Assembly (NCBI GenBank): GCA_963761015.1
Contig: CAVXFL010000020.1
Location: forward strand, 248,001 to 312,000
Direction: 5' to 3'
DNA length: 64,000 bases
DNA from: CAVXFL01 sp963761015
Lineage (GTDB): Bacteria > Pseudomonadota > Alphaproteobacteria > Acetobacterales > Acetobacteraceae
Shown: piece by piece, positions 26,321 through 34,513 of the stretch
Layout: every line of letters starts with the position of its first letter
How positions within the stretch are numbered: the first letter of the stretch is position 1
The notes under the pieces: generated by a model
Databases searched by the model: none
Told to the model about the DNA's origin: nothing
What the model saw: only the letters and a program-made list of their open reading frames with translations
Program-made: the position numbers and the translations under genes

Positions 26321-29300
26321 ATGAGGCGGCTCGCCGGTCAAGCCGGGCGCGGCCTCACGCGCGTGCTCCACACCGTCCTGCACGTCGCGATCGGCTTCGC
26401 CGTGGTTATGATGGTCGCGGCCGGGCTGTTGGTCTGGCGGCTCTCGCAGGGTCCGATCCACCTCGACAGCCTGGCGCCCCGGCTGAACGCCAAGCTTAAC
26501 GCCGAACTCGCCCCGCTCCAGCTTCGTCTCGGCTCCGTGGCGCTCGCCTGGGAGGGCTGGCGGGACGGGCTCGACCGTCCGGTCGATCTCCGGGTCGGCG
26601 GGCTCCGCATCAGCGACGCGGCCGGCGCGATCCTCGCGCGGATTCCCCGCGCGGGCGTCTCGCTCTCGTTCGGCTGGCTGCTGCTCGGCCGGATCGTGCC
26701 GCGCGCCATCGAGATCGACGGCGCGCATCTGCAGCTGTTCCGGATGCCGAACGGCGCGCTGTCCCTGAGCTTCGACGCCGAGGCCAGCGCCGCGAACGGC
26801 AACACCGAAGGGGTCCGCCAACCGGTCGCCGATCTGCTGGCCGTGCTCGGCCGCCCGCGCCAGACCGACAGCAGCGGCGCTCCGGCAGCGCACCCGCGGT
26901 GGACCCAGTTGCGCCGGATCCACATCGGCCAGGCCGACCTCGTCATGGTGGATGGACGGCTCGGCACGGTTTGGCATGCGCCACGCGCCGATCTCGACCT
27001 GCTGCGCCATCGCAAGGGCGGGCTGACGGCGAAAGCCTCGCTGTTGCTCGCGGTCGACGGTCAAACCGTGCCGCTTTCGGCGGAGGCGTCGCTGCCGGCC
27101 GGCGGCGGCGACGCGGCGATCCGGGCCCGGCTCGGTCCGGTGCCGCCGGGGGTCCTGGCCCGGCTCGCGCCCACCCTGGCGGGTCTGGCCTCGCCGATCG
27201 AGGCCCCGCTGCAGGCGACGATCAGCGCCGATCTGAGGCCAGGCCCCGGATCGGGGTCCGGGGTCGGCTACGTGTGGCGCAGCGGCGTGCTGCGCGCCGA
27301 TCTTGGCCAAGGCGCGATCAAAATAGCGGACGACCCGGTTCCGATTCTGGGCGCCACCATGACCGTGGAAGCCACGCCCGACCACGCGCACCTGACCCGG
27401 CTTCGGGTGGTGCTGGCCGGTCGCAATGGCGGCGGGCCGATGTTGCAGGCTCGCGGCGACATCGATCGCAAGGACGGGCATCTGATCGGAAACCTGGACG
27501 GCAAGGTCGATCAGGTCGCGATCGCCGATCTCGCCCGCTATTGGCCGGCCGGCGTCGCCAAAGGGGCGCGAGCCTGGGTGATCCGCAACGTCACCTCCGG
27601 CACCGCCCGGGCCGCGCGCGTCTCGATGGCTTTTCGATCGAACGAGGACGGAACGCATCTCGACCTGACCGCGGCCAAGGCGCACGTGTCCGCCGACAAT
27701 CTCACCATTCACTGGCTGCGCCCGGTCCCCCCGGTCGAGGGTGTCAAGGCGGAGCTCAGCCTGCTGTCGCCGGATGCGCTGGTCATCACCACGCATGGCG
27801 GGCGGCAGGCGGGAACCGCGCATCGCGGCATTCTCGCGCGGAGCGGCACCATCAAGATCACCGGCCTGATGGAGAAGGACCAGGTCGGCGCCATCGGGCT
27901 CGATCTGGTGGGCTCGGTTCCGGACGTGCTCGCGGTTTTGAAGCAGCCTCGGCTGCGCCTGCTGTCCAAGCACCCGATCGCCCTGCGCGAGCCCACCGGC
28001 CACGTGACGGCCGATCTTTCCGTCAAGCTTCCGCTCGACAGTCGCGTGACCCTCGATCAGATCGCGATCCAGGCCGACGGCAAACTCCACGCCTTGCACC
28101 TCGGCGCGGTGGCCGGCAAGGCCGACCTCGACGACGGCATGTTCGACCTGAAGGTCGACACGAACGGACTGCAATCGGAGGGCACCGGGAAAATCGGCGG
28201 CATTCCCGGCGACATCGGCGTGCGGATGGATTTCCGCGCCGGGCCGGCCACGCAGGTGCTGCGCCGCTACACGGTCTCCGCCACGGCGGAAGCGGCCCAG
28301 CTCGCCCGGTTCGGCGTCGATCCAGGCGATTTGGTTGCCGGTCCGATCGGCCTGAAGGCGAGCGTCTTGGAACGGCGGAACGGCTCCGGTGAGGCCGATT
28401 TGCAGACCGACCTGAGCCGCGCCGAACTGACGGTACGGCCGCTCGGCTGGCGCAAGCCACGCGGCCGCCCCGCCGATGCCTCGGCGCGCGTGTTGCTCGT
28501 CGGCGGCCGGGTGGCGCGGATCGACCGCATCACACTGCAAGGCCAGGGGCTGGCTGTGGCCGGCGCGGTCAGCTTCGCCGGCGGGCGCCCCGAGTTGATC
28601 CGGCTGGACCGCCTTGTTCTGGGGAACACGCGCGGTTCGGGGGACATCCGCCTGCCGGCAAGCCGCGGTGAAGCGGTGCGGGTTCGGCTCGCCGGCTCCA
28701 GCCTCGATCTCTCCCCGATTCTGGCGCGGTCCGCATCCGCCCGCCCGCCTGGGTCGCACGGGCGGGATGCCGAGCAGCCATGGGCGGCCGATCTTCGCTT
28801 CGACCGGGTGGTGCTCGGGAAGGGGCGGTCGCTGGCGGGCGTGGTCGCGCAAGTCCAGAGCGATGGCGACGTGATCCGCCACGCCCGTATCGACGGGCGC
28901 ACCAGTGGGACCAGCGGCTTCGTCGTGTCGATCACCCCGGGCGCGCGGAACACGCGCCGGCTCACGGCCCAGGCAGCCGACGCCGGAGCGCTCCTCCGCG
29001 CGTTCGGCGTCGTGGCCACCATGGACGGCGGCACCCTGGCGCTTTCGGCCAACTACGACGACGGCGTTCCCGGGCATCCGCTGTCCGGGACCGCGGAGAT
29101 CGCCTCGTTCCGCTTGCGCGACGCGCCGGCGGCAACCCGGGTCTTGCAGGCGATGACGCTCTACGGCCTGGTGGCCGCCTTGCGCGGACCCGGTGTCGGC
29201 GTCTCGCGCCTGATCGCCCCGTTCCGGCTGACCGGAGACGTGCTGGAACTGGACGAGGCGCGCGCTTTCAGCCCCTCGCTGGGGTTCACGGCGCACGGCT

Positions 29301-29578
29301 GGATCGATTTGGCCAGGCGGCTCGCCGACGTGCGCGGCACGATCGTGCCCGCGTATTTCTTCAACTCGCTGCTCGGCCACATTCCGCTGCTGGGCGCCCT
29401 GTTCAGCCCCGAGAAGGGCGGCGGCGTGTTCGCCGCGACCTACGCCGTGCGCGGCCGCCTCGACGACCCCGCCGTGACGGTCAATCCGCTCGCCGCGCTC
29501 ACGCCCGGCTTCCTGCGCGGGCTGTTCGGCGTCTTCACCGGCGGCAACGAGCAGGCCCGTTCCGCGACGTCCCCGTGA
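26321..29578 (+). CDS. AsmA/YhdP-like envelope protein
   Basis: A large 1085-residue protein with one N-terminal membrane helix (VLHVAIGFAVVMMVAAGLLV, about residues 18-37) and a long periplasmic beta-rich region. It matches the YhdP-like part of the AsmA clan. The C-terminal AsmA_2-type segment is clear: FRLTGDVLELDEARAFSPSL, NSLLGHIPLLGALFSPEKG and VNPLAALTPGFLRGLF. Such proteins are thought to carry phospholipids between inner and outer membranes. ATG 26321 is chosen because it places a basic stretch before the helix. A long open frame also exists on the opposite strand but its protein is arginine- and proline-rich and looks like a shadow. Confidence 0.85.
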   Translation: MRRLAGQAGRGLTRVLHTVLHVAIGFAVVMMVAAGLLVWRLSQGPIHLDSLAPRLNAKLNAELAPLQLRLGSVALAWEGWRDGLDRPVDLRVGGLRISDAAGAILARIPRAGVSLSFGWLLLGRIVPRAIEIDGAHLQLFRMPNGALSLSFDAEASAANGNTEGVRQPVADLLAVLGRPRQTDSSGAPAAHPRWTQLRRIHIGQADLVMVDGRLGTVWHAPRADLDLLRHRKGGLTAKASLLLAVDGQTVPLSAEASLPAGGGDAAIRARLGPVPPGVLARLAPTLAGLASPIEAPLQATISADLRPGPGSGSGVGYVWRSGVLRADLGQGAIKIADDPVPILGATMTVEATPDHAHLTRLRVVLAGRNGGGPMLQARGDIDRKDGHLIGNLDGKVDQVAIADLARYWPAGVAKGARAWVIRNVTSGTARAARVSMAFRSNEDGTHLDLTAAKAHVSADNLTIHWLRPVPPVEGVKAELSLLSPDALVITTHGGRQAGTAHRGILARSGTIKITGLMEKDQVGAIGLDLVGSVPDVLAVLKQPRLRLLSKHPIALREPTGHVTADLSVKLPLDSRVTLDQIAIQADGKLHALHLGAVAGKADLDDGMFDLKVDTNGLQSEGTGKIGGIPGDIGVRMDFRAGPATQVLRRYTVSATAEAAQLARFGVDPGDLVAGPIGLKASVLERRNGSGEADLQTDLSRAELTVRPLGWRKPRGRPADASARVLLVGGRVARIDRITLQGQGLAVAGAVSFAGGRPELIRLDRLVLGNTRGSGDIRLPASRGEAVRVRLAGSSLDLSPILARSASARPPGSHGRDAEQPWAADLRFDRVVLGKGRSLAGVVAQVQSDGDVIRHARIDGRTSGTSGFVVSITPGARNTRRLTAQAADAGALLRAFGVVATMDGGTLALSANYDDGVPGHPLSGTAEIASFRLRDAPAATRVLQAMTLYGLVAALRGPGVGVSRLIAPFRLTGDVLELDEARAFSPSLGFTAHGWIDLARRLADVRGTIVPAYFFNSLLGHIPLLGALFSPEKGGGVFAATYAVRGRLDDPAVTVNPLAALTPGFLRGLFGVFTGGNEQARSATSP

Positions 29579-29755
29579 TCGTGAATAATTCGCGTCGCCG
29601 CGCGTCCGAACCTTGCAAAGCCGTCGCGGCTGCCGCATCTGAGCGGTGAAAACTCAACGCTTTGTTCCATCCGGAACCGAGCGGGGAGGTCGTAAGTTGC
29701 CGTTCAACCGGGCGCGCGGAATCCGCTGCGCCCGTTGTTTGTTATGGAGAGCCCC

Positions 29756-31837
29756 GTGCCCGCAACGCCGCTCGAAAAGATCCGCAATATCGGGATCACC
29801 GCGCATATCGACGCGGGGAAGACCACCACGACCGAGCGCATCCTCTATTACACCGGGATGTCCCATAAGATCGGCGAGGTGCACGAAGGCACCACCACGA
29901 CCGATTACATGGAGCAGGAGCGCGAGCGCGGGATCACCATCACCTCCGCCACCGTCACCTGCGAGTGGAAGGACCACCGCATCAACATCATCGACACGCC
30001 GGGCCACATCGATTTCAACATTGAGGTGAACCGCAGCCTGCGCGTGCTCGACGGGGCGGTGTTCATCATCGAGGGCGTGGCCGGCGTGCAGCCGCAGTCG
30101 GAGACCAACTGGCGCCTTGCCGACCGCTACAACGTCCCGCGCGTCATCTTCATCAACAAGCTCGACCGCACCGGCGCCGACTTTTTCCGCGCGTTCGCGA
30201 CCCTGAAGGAGAAGCTCGACATCGTCGCGCTGCCGCTGCAGCTGCCGATCGGCATCGAGGACAAGTTCGTCGGCGTGGTCGACCTGGTCGAGATGAAGGC
30301 GATCGTCTGGGAAGGCGGCGAGCTGGGCGCCAGGTATCACGATGCCCCGATTCCCGCCGAGCTCGCGGAGCAGGCGCGCGAGTACCGGCAGGGCCTGCTG
30401 GATACCGCGCTCTCGGTCGACGACGCGGCCATGGAGGAATATTTCGAGAAGGGCGACGTTTCGGTCGATACCCTGAAACGCTGCATCAAGGCGGGCACGA
30501 TCGCCGGCACGTTCCGCCCGGTGCTGTGCGGCACGGCGTTCAAGAACAAAGGCGTGCAACCGCTGCTCGACGCGGTGATCGACTATCTTCCCTCCCCGCT
30601 CGATGTGCCGGGCGTCAAGATCGCCGCGGCCGAGGGCGAGGACGAGACGGCCGAGCGCCGGCGCATCGACGCGGACCCGAACGCGCCGTTCGCCGGCCTG
30701 GCGTTCAAGATCATCAACGACAAATACGGCACCCTCACGTTCGTGCGCATCTATGCCGGCACCCTGAAGACCGGCGACATGGTGCTGAACACGACGCGCG
30801 ACCACCGCGAGCGCATCGGGCGGATGTTCCAGATGCACGCCGACAAGCGCCAGGAAATCAAGGAGGTCTCGGCCGGCGACATCGCCGCCTTCGTCGGCCT
30901 CAAGGACACCGCGACTGGCGACACCTTGGCCTCGCCCCAGGACCCGGTGGTGCTGGAGCGCATGGCCTTCCCGGTGCCGGTGATCGACATTTCGGTCGAG
31001 CCGAAGACCAAGGAATCGATCGAGAAGATGTCGCTCGGCCTGCAGAAGCTGGCCGGGGAGGATCCCAGCTTGCGGCTGCGCACCGATCAGGAATTGGGGC
31101 AGACGATCCTCTCCGGCATGGGCGAGCTGCACCTGGAGATCATCATCGACCGGCTGCGGCGCGAATACAGCGTGGAGGCGAATATCGGCGCCCCGCAGGT
31201 GGCCTATCGCGAAACGATCACCCGCCCGCACACCGAGACCTACACGCACCGCAAGCAGACCGGCGGCGCCGGTCAGTACGCCGAGGTGAAGGTCGTGTTC
31301 GAGCCGCTGGCCCGTAACGGCGGCTTCGTGTTCGAGAATCAGGTGGTCGGCGGCTCGGTGCCGCGGGAATACATCCCGGCGGTCGAGAAGGGCATCAAAA
31401 TGCAGTCGGAAACCGGCGTCCTGGCCGGCTTCCCGACCGTGGACTTCAAGGCCGCACTGGTCGACGGCAAGTACCACGACGTCGATTCGAGCGCGCTCGC
31501 CTTCGAGATCGCGGCGAAGGCATGCTTCCGGGACGGCATGAAGAGGGCCGGCCCGATCATCCTGGAGCCGATCATGGACGTGGAGGTCACGACGCCGCAG
31601 GACCATGTCGGCGACGTGGTGGGGGACTTGAACCGACGACGCGGCATGATCCAGGCGCAGGAGAGCACCGGATCGACGGTGATCGTGCGCGCCCATGTTC
31701 CCTTGAAGGAGATGTTCGGCTACATTTCCGATCTCAGGAGCATGACCAAGGGACGCGCTTCCTTCACCATGCAGTTCCATCACTATGACCCCGTGCCGCG
31801 CAATCTGGCGGACGAGCTCATGGCCAAGAGCGCCTGA
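29756..31837 (+). CDS. fusA: Translation elongation factor G
   Basis: EF-G GTPase, 693 residues, catalysing ribosome translocation. GTP-binding motifs are complete: G1 AHIDAGKTTTTE, G3 DTPGHIDF, G4 NKLDR. Domains II-V follow, with FQMHADKRQEI, GMGELHLEIIIDRL and domain IV TGGAGQYAEVKV. GTG 29756 is chosen: GGAGAG sits 6 bases upstream and the protein then begins PATPLEKIRNIGI, as EF-G should; ATG 29744 is an alternative. It is not in an rpsL-rpsG-fusA-tuf operon, so it may be a second EF-G; the usual TIEVERSLRVLDGA reads NIEVNRSLRVLDGA here. The end overlaps the next small gene. Confidence 0.9.
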   Translation: MPATPLEKIRNIGITAHIDAGKTTTTERILYYTGMSHKIGEVHEGTTTTDYMEQERERGITITSATVTCEWKDHRINIIDTPGHIDFNIEVNRSLRVLDGAVFIIEGVAGVQPQSETNWRLADRYNVPRVIFINKLDRTGADFFRAFATLKEKLDIVALPLQLPIGIEDKFVGVVDLVEMKAIVWEGGELGARYHDAPIPAELAEQAREYRQGLLDTALSVDDAAMEEYFEKGDVSVDTLKRCIKAGTIAGTFRPVLCGTAFKNKGVQPLLDAVIDYLPSPLDVPGVKIAAAEGEDETAERRRIDADPNAPFAGLAFKIINDKYGTLTFVRIYAGTLKTGDMVLNTTRDHRERIGRMFQMHADKRQEIKEVSAGDIAAFVGLKDTATGDTLASPQDPVVLERMAFPVPVIDISVEPKTKESIEKMSLGLQKLAGEDPSLRLRTDQELGQTILSGMGELHLEIIIDRLRREYSVEANIGAPQVAYRETITRPHTETYTHRKQTGGAGQYAEVKVVFEPLARNGGFVFENQVVGGSVPREYIPAVEKGIKMQSETGVLAGFPTVDFKAALVDGKYHDVDSSALAFEIAAKACFRDGMKRAGPIILEPIMDVEVTTPQDHVGDVVGDLNRRRGMIQAQESTGSTVIVRAHVPLKEMFGYISDLRSMTKGRASFTMQFHHYDPVPRNLADELMAKSA

Positions 31838-32154
31838 TGGCACAGGCGCCGCGTCTGCACTGGACGCGGGGCCGCGTGGCGGCGGAGGGGGGCGAGCCGC
31901 GAACCCTCGAATGGATCGGTTTGGACGACGCGGGCGAGGCGATTGCCCGCGTCGTCCGCGTTCAGGGTCCGTTGTTCTCCGGATGGCGCCTCTATCGCGC
32001 GGTCGCGCTCGACCGCGACGCGCGCATCGTGCAGTTGCGCCCGACGCCACCCGACGGCGGCGACTGGCTGGCCTGCATCGGCGGCCAGGTGGTCGGCCGC
32101 GCGCCGCTCCCCTTGCAGGCGGTGCGCACGGCGGAGGCGGCGCTCGGCGGCTGA
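31837..32154 (+). CDS. Hypothetical protein coupled to EF-G
   Basis: A 105-residue protein of no recognised family. Its ATG overlaps the TGA of the EF-G gene (TGATG), so the two are translationally coupled. It is rich in beta-type sequence (TLEWIGLDDAGEAIARVVRV, GWRLYRAVALDRDARIVQLR) with no signal peptide or membrane helix. Base composition and codon use match the neighbours. A role linked to translation is possible only from context. Confidence 0.6.
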   Translation: MAQAPRLHWTRGRVAAEGGEPRTLEWIGLDDAGEAIARVVRVQGPLFSGWRLYRAVALDRDARIVQLRPTPPDGGDWLACIGGQVVGRAPLPLQAVRTAEAALGG

Positions 32155-32590
32155 GTTGCCGCTTGCTCTTGCGCCCAGCGCTCGGGCGCCGTTACGATAA
32201 CCGGACAGGGCGCGACTGGTGCCTGATGGTCGCTGCCGAGCGTCGACCCTGGCGCTGCAAGCGATTCCTACGGCGCAATGCGTCGGGCGGAACCCTAAGC
32301 ATTCTGGAGAACGGCACCCTCGTCGCCGATCCGGATGCACAGCTTGTGCTGCCAAACGAATTTGGCCCGATCGTGTTGGACCTGCTGCTCGCGGCAACCC
32401 GGAATCGCGCCGCCTGAAGGCTACCTCGGCGGCGCAAGGCTTCGTTTCGCTTCGGGGAAAAGCTTGACACGCCCGTGCGGGCCGGCAAGTCTCGCCACGG
32501 CATATCATGGCTGACGTGCAATAGCGCCAGACTTACCGAGGCGGCTTGCCTCGGCCCGGATATGCCGCAACGAAGATGGGGGAACGTCCA
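32155..32590. other. 436-base interval, mostly without assigned gene
   Basis: Between the small EF-G-linked gene and the amidohydrolase. It contains one plausible short coding region (described separately) and a consensus-like TTGACA at 32464-32469. There is no good -10 box at normal spacing, so I do not call a promoter. GGGGGAACGT just before 32591 is the ribosome site of the amidohydrolase. No stable terminator was seen. Confidence 0.4.
32226..32417 (+). CDS. Possible small hypothetical protein (63 residues)
   Basis: The frame from ATG 32226 encodes a basic N-terminus (RRPWRCKRFLRRN) followed by LSILENGTLVADPDAQLVLP and EFGPIVLDLLLAATR. The amino acid mix is more protein-like than the arginine/proline-rich shadow frames of this GC-rich sequence. 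No family is recognised and the ribosome site is weak. It may be a real small gene or chance. Confidence 0.35.
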   Translation: MVAAERRPWRCKRFLRRNASGGTLSILENGTLVADPDAQLVLPNEFGPIVLDLLLAATRNRAA

Positions 32591-34093
32591 ATGGGTTCGT
32601 ATCTGAGCGAGCGCGAGCTCGCGCAACTGGCGCCGGCCGATGAGGCAGCGTTCGAGTCGCCGGTGCCGACACAGATCATCAGCAACTGCGAGTTCAACCC
32701 GCTGCCGCAGAACGAGCGGCAGAAGCAGGTGGAAGCGCGGCTCAAGGAAATAGCCGACGTCAACGGCAAGCGGCTCGGGCTCGACCGACGCAGCTTCCTG
32801 CGGACCAGCTGCGGCATGGCGGCCGCCTTCGTCGCCATGAACGAGGTCTACGGCAACGTCTTCAAGGTCGACGCCGCCGAGGCGGCCGAGCCCGCGGCGG
32901 GGGCCGCGCGCGCCAACGACATGGCGAAGCAGTTCATCTTCGATGATCAGACCCACTTCGTCCGCGACGACTACAAGTGGGAGGGCCTCACCGGCCTGTC
33001 GAAATACGCCGCGACCCACTGGCGGCCGGAACTCAAGAAAGAGCGGGTCGGCCTGACCCTCGACCGCTACAAGTTCGAGAACTACCTGAAGGAAATCTTC
33101 CTCGACAGCGATACCCAAGTCGCCCTGCTGAGCGGCGCGCCGTTCGACAACCCCGATTACTGGTTCCTCTCGAACGACCAGATCAAGGAAGCGGCGGATA
33201 CGGTCAACTCCATCGCCGGATCGCGGCGCCTGCTGTTCCACTCGCTGATCACGCCGAAGCAGCCCGGCTGGATGGAAGAGACCGAGCGCTGCATGGAAGT
33301 GGTGCGGCCGACGGCCTGGAAGGGCTACACGATCGGCGACCCGCTCTCGCCCAAGACCACGAAGTTCCCGTGGCGGCTGGACGACGAGAAGCTGATGTAC
33401 CCCTTCTACGAGAAGGCGGTGAAGGCGGGCATCACCACGATCTGCATCCACAAGGGCTTGCTCCCGGCCGACTACGAGCAGTCCATCCCGGGAGGGCTGT
33501 GGCACTACGCGACGGTGGACGACTTGCCGAAGGCGGCGAAGGATTGGCCGCAGATGAACTTCGTCATCTATCACTCGGCGCTGCGCATGTTCCTGGAGGA
33601 TCCGCAAGCCGAGCTCGACCACTTCGAGAAGACCGGCCACATCAACTGGGTCAGCGAACTCGCGGACATTCCGCGGAAATTCGGGGTGAACAACGTCTAT
33701 TGCGACGTCGGCACCTCCTTCGCTGTCTCCGCGGTCGCCAATCCCCGCTTCGCGGCCGCGTTCTGGGGCACGCTGATCAAGGGCCTCGGTCACGACCACA
33801 TCTTCTGGGGCACGGACTCTGTGTGGTACGGCTCGCCGCAATGGCAGATCGAGGCGTTCCGCCGGCTGGAAATCCCCGAAGACATGCAGAAGAAGTTCGG
33901 CTTCACTCCGCTCGGCCCCGCCGACGGGCAACTGAAGAGCGACGTCCTCGGCTATAACGGGGCGCGCCACTACCGCGTCGATCTGACGGAGAACTTCGAG
34001 GGCGACGGGATCGGACAGATCAAGGCCGCCTATCTGAACGACGGCCAGAAGCGCACGAATCTGGCCTACGGCTACGTGGTACCGCGCGCCTGA
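32591..34093 (+). CDS. Amidohydrolase-2 family protein with internal Tat motif
   Basis: A 500-residue TIM-barrel metal-dependent hydrolase of the amidohydrolase-related group. A twin-arginine-like motif DRRSFLRTSCGMAAAF lies unusually deep, near residues 65-80, after a hydrophilic leader; ANDMAKQFIFDDQTHFVRDD then begins the barrel. Likely metal or active residues appear in FDDQTHFV, TICIHKGLL, NFVIYHSAL and IFWGTDSVWYG. ATG 32591 is favoured by GGGGGAACG upstream; ATG 32576 also exists. A terminator follows at 34103. Substrate is unknown; relatives decarboxylate or hydrolyse aromatic and lactone-type acids. Whether the Tat-like segment is cleaved cannot be told. Confidence 0.82.
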   Translation: MGSYLSERELAQLAPADEAAFESPVPTQIISNCEFNPLPQNERQKQVEARLKEIADVNGKRLGLDRRSFLRTSCGMAAAFVAMNEVYGNVFKVDAAEAAEPAAGAARANDMAKQFIFDDQTHFVRDDYKWEGLTGLSKYAATHWRPELKKERVGLTLDRYKFENYLKEIFLDSDTQVALLSGAPFDNPDYWFLSNDQIKEAADTVNSIAGSRRLLFHSLITPKQPGWMEETERCMEVVRPTAWKGYTIGDPLSPKTTKFPWRLDDEKLMYPFYEKAVKAGITTICIHKGLLPADYEQSIPGGLWHYATVDDLPKAAKDWPQMNFVIYHSALRMFLEDPQAELDHFEKTGHINWVSELADIPRKFGVNNVYCDVGTSFAVSAVANPRFAAAFWGTLIKGLGHDHIFWGTDSVWYGSPQWQIEAFRRLEIPEDMQKKFGFTPLGPADGQLKSDVLGYNGARHYRVDLTENFEGDGIGQIKAAYLNDGQKRTNLAYGYVVPRA

Positions 34094-34102
34094 TCGATAC
34101 GC

Positions 34103-34143
34103 GGCGGCCGCGGGGCTTGGCGCCGCGGCCGCCGGCCTTTATT
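34103..34143 (+). terminator. Rho-independent terminator of the amidohydrolase gene
   Basis: GGCGGCCGCGG (34103-34113) pairs perfectly with CCGCGGCCGCC (34123-34133) across a 9-base loop. GGCCTTTATT follows. It is 10 bases after the stop codon. Confidence 0.75.
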
Positions 34144-34513
34144 CATGCCCCGAATGCGTTTCAACCGCCCGAAATCGCGCCTGACGCGAACCGGGCCATG
34201 CCCCCAGGTCGACGTTCCACGTCGATCGAGAACCGGGCCAAACAGCAGCCCCCCACAGATCACGATTTCGTGAAGCGCCGCTTCAGGAATTAGTGACGAT
34301 TAGGTCGGATCTTGGCGGGACTGTACCGCAGTTCGCCGGCACGGGGACCGAGCACGCCACTGCTCCGGAGATAAAAACATGGGCCGAGGCAATTGCCCGG
34401 GTTTCGGGAGGGCGCGCTCCCCCCAATTCCCGGCGATGTTTCATGTCCCTTATCAATCGTTGTTTGTGATAGGGAACATGCCGCACTACCGCCGCCGGAC
34501 GCCTTGAGCCGCT
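34144..34513. other. 370-base intergenic region upstream of the DSF/c-di-GMP locus
   Basis: No convincing coding frame. It separates the amidohydrolase terminator from the REC-PAS-GGDEF-EAL gene and has lower GC in its last 80 bases. It holds an inverted repeat (described separately) and is the likely promoter and regulatory region of the signalling genes downstream. Confidence 0.5.
34442..34480. promoter_or_regulatory. Imperfect inverted repeat, candidate operator
   Basis: CATGTCCCTTATCA at 34442-34455 is mirrored by TGATAGGGAACATG at 34467-34480, matching at 12 of 14 positions with an 11-base spacer. It ends 33 bases before the start codon of the c-di-GMP gene. Such a symmetric site in a relatively AT-rich spot could bind a dimeric regulator; it could also form an RNA hairpin in the leader. 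Which is true cannot be decided from sequence. Confidence 0.4.

Noticed and set aside
26300..29638. Very long open frame (over 1100 codons) opposite the AsmA/YhdP-like gene
   Set aside because: Its protein is dominated by Arg, Pro, Gly and Ala without any motif, the usual shadow of a GC-rich gene on the other strand.
29654..32050. Long open frame opposite fusA
   Set aside because: The plus-strand protein is unmistakably EF-G; the opposite frame has no family features.
32464..32469. Consensus TTGACA as a promoter for the amidohydrolase
   Set aside because: No acceptable -10 element lies at a normal distance, and such hexamers occur by chance.
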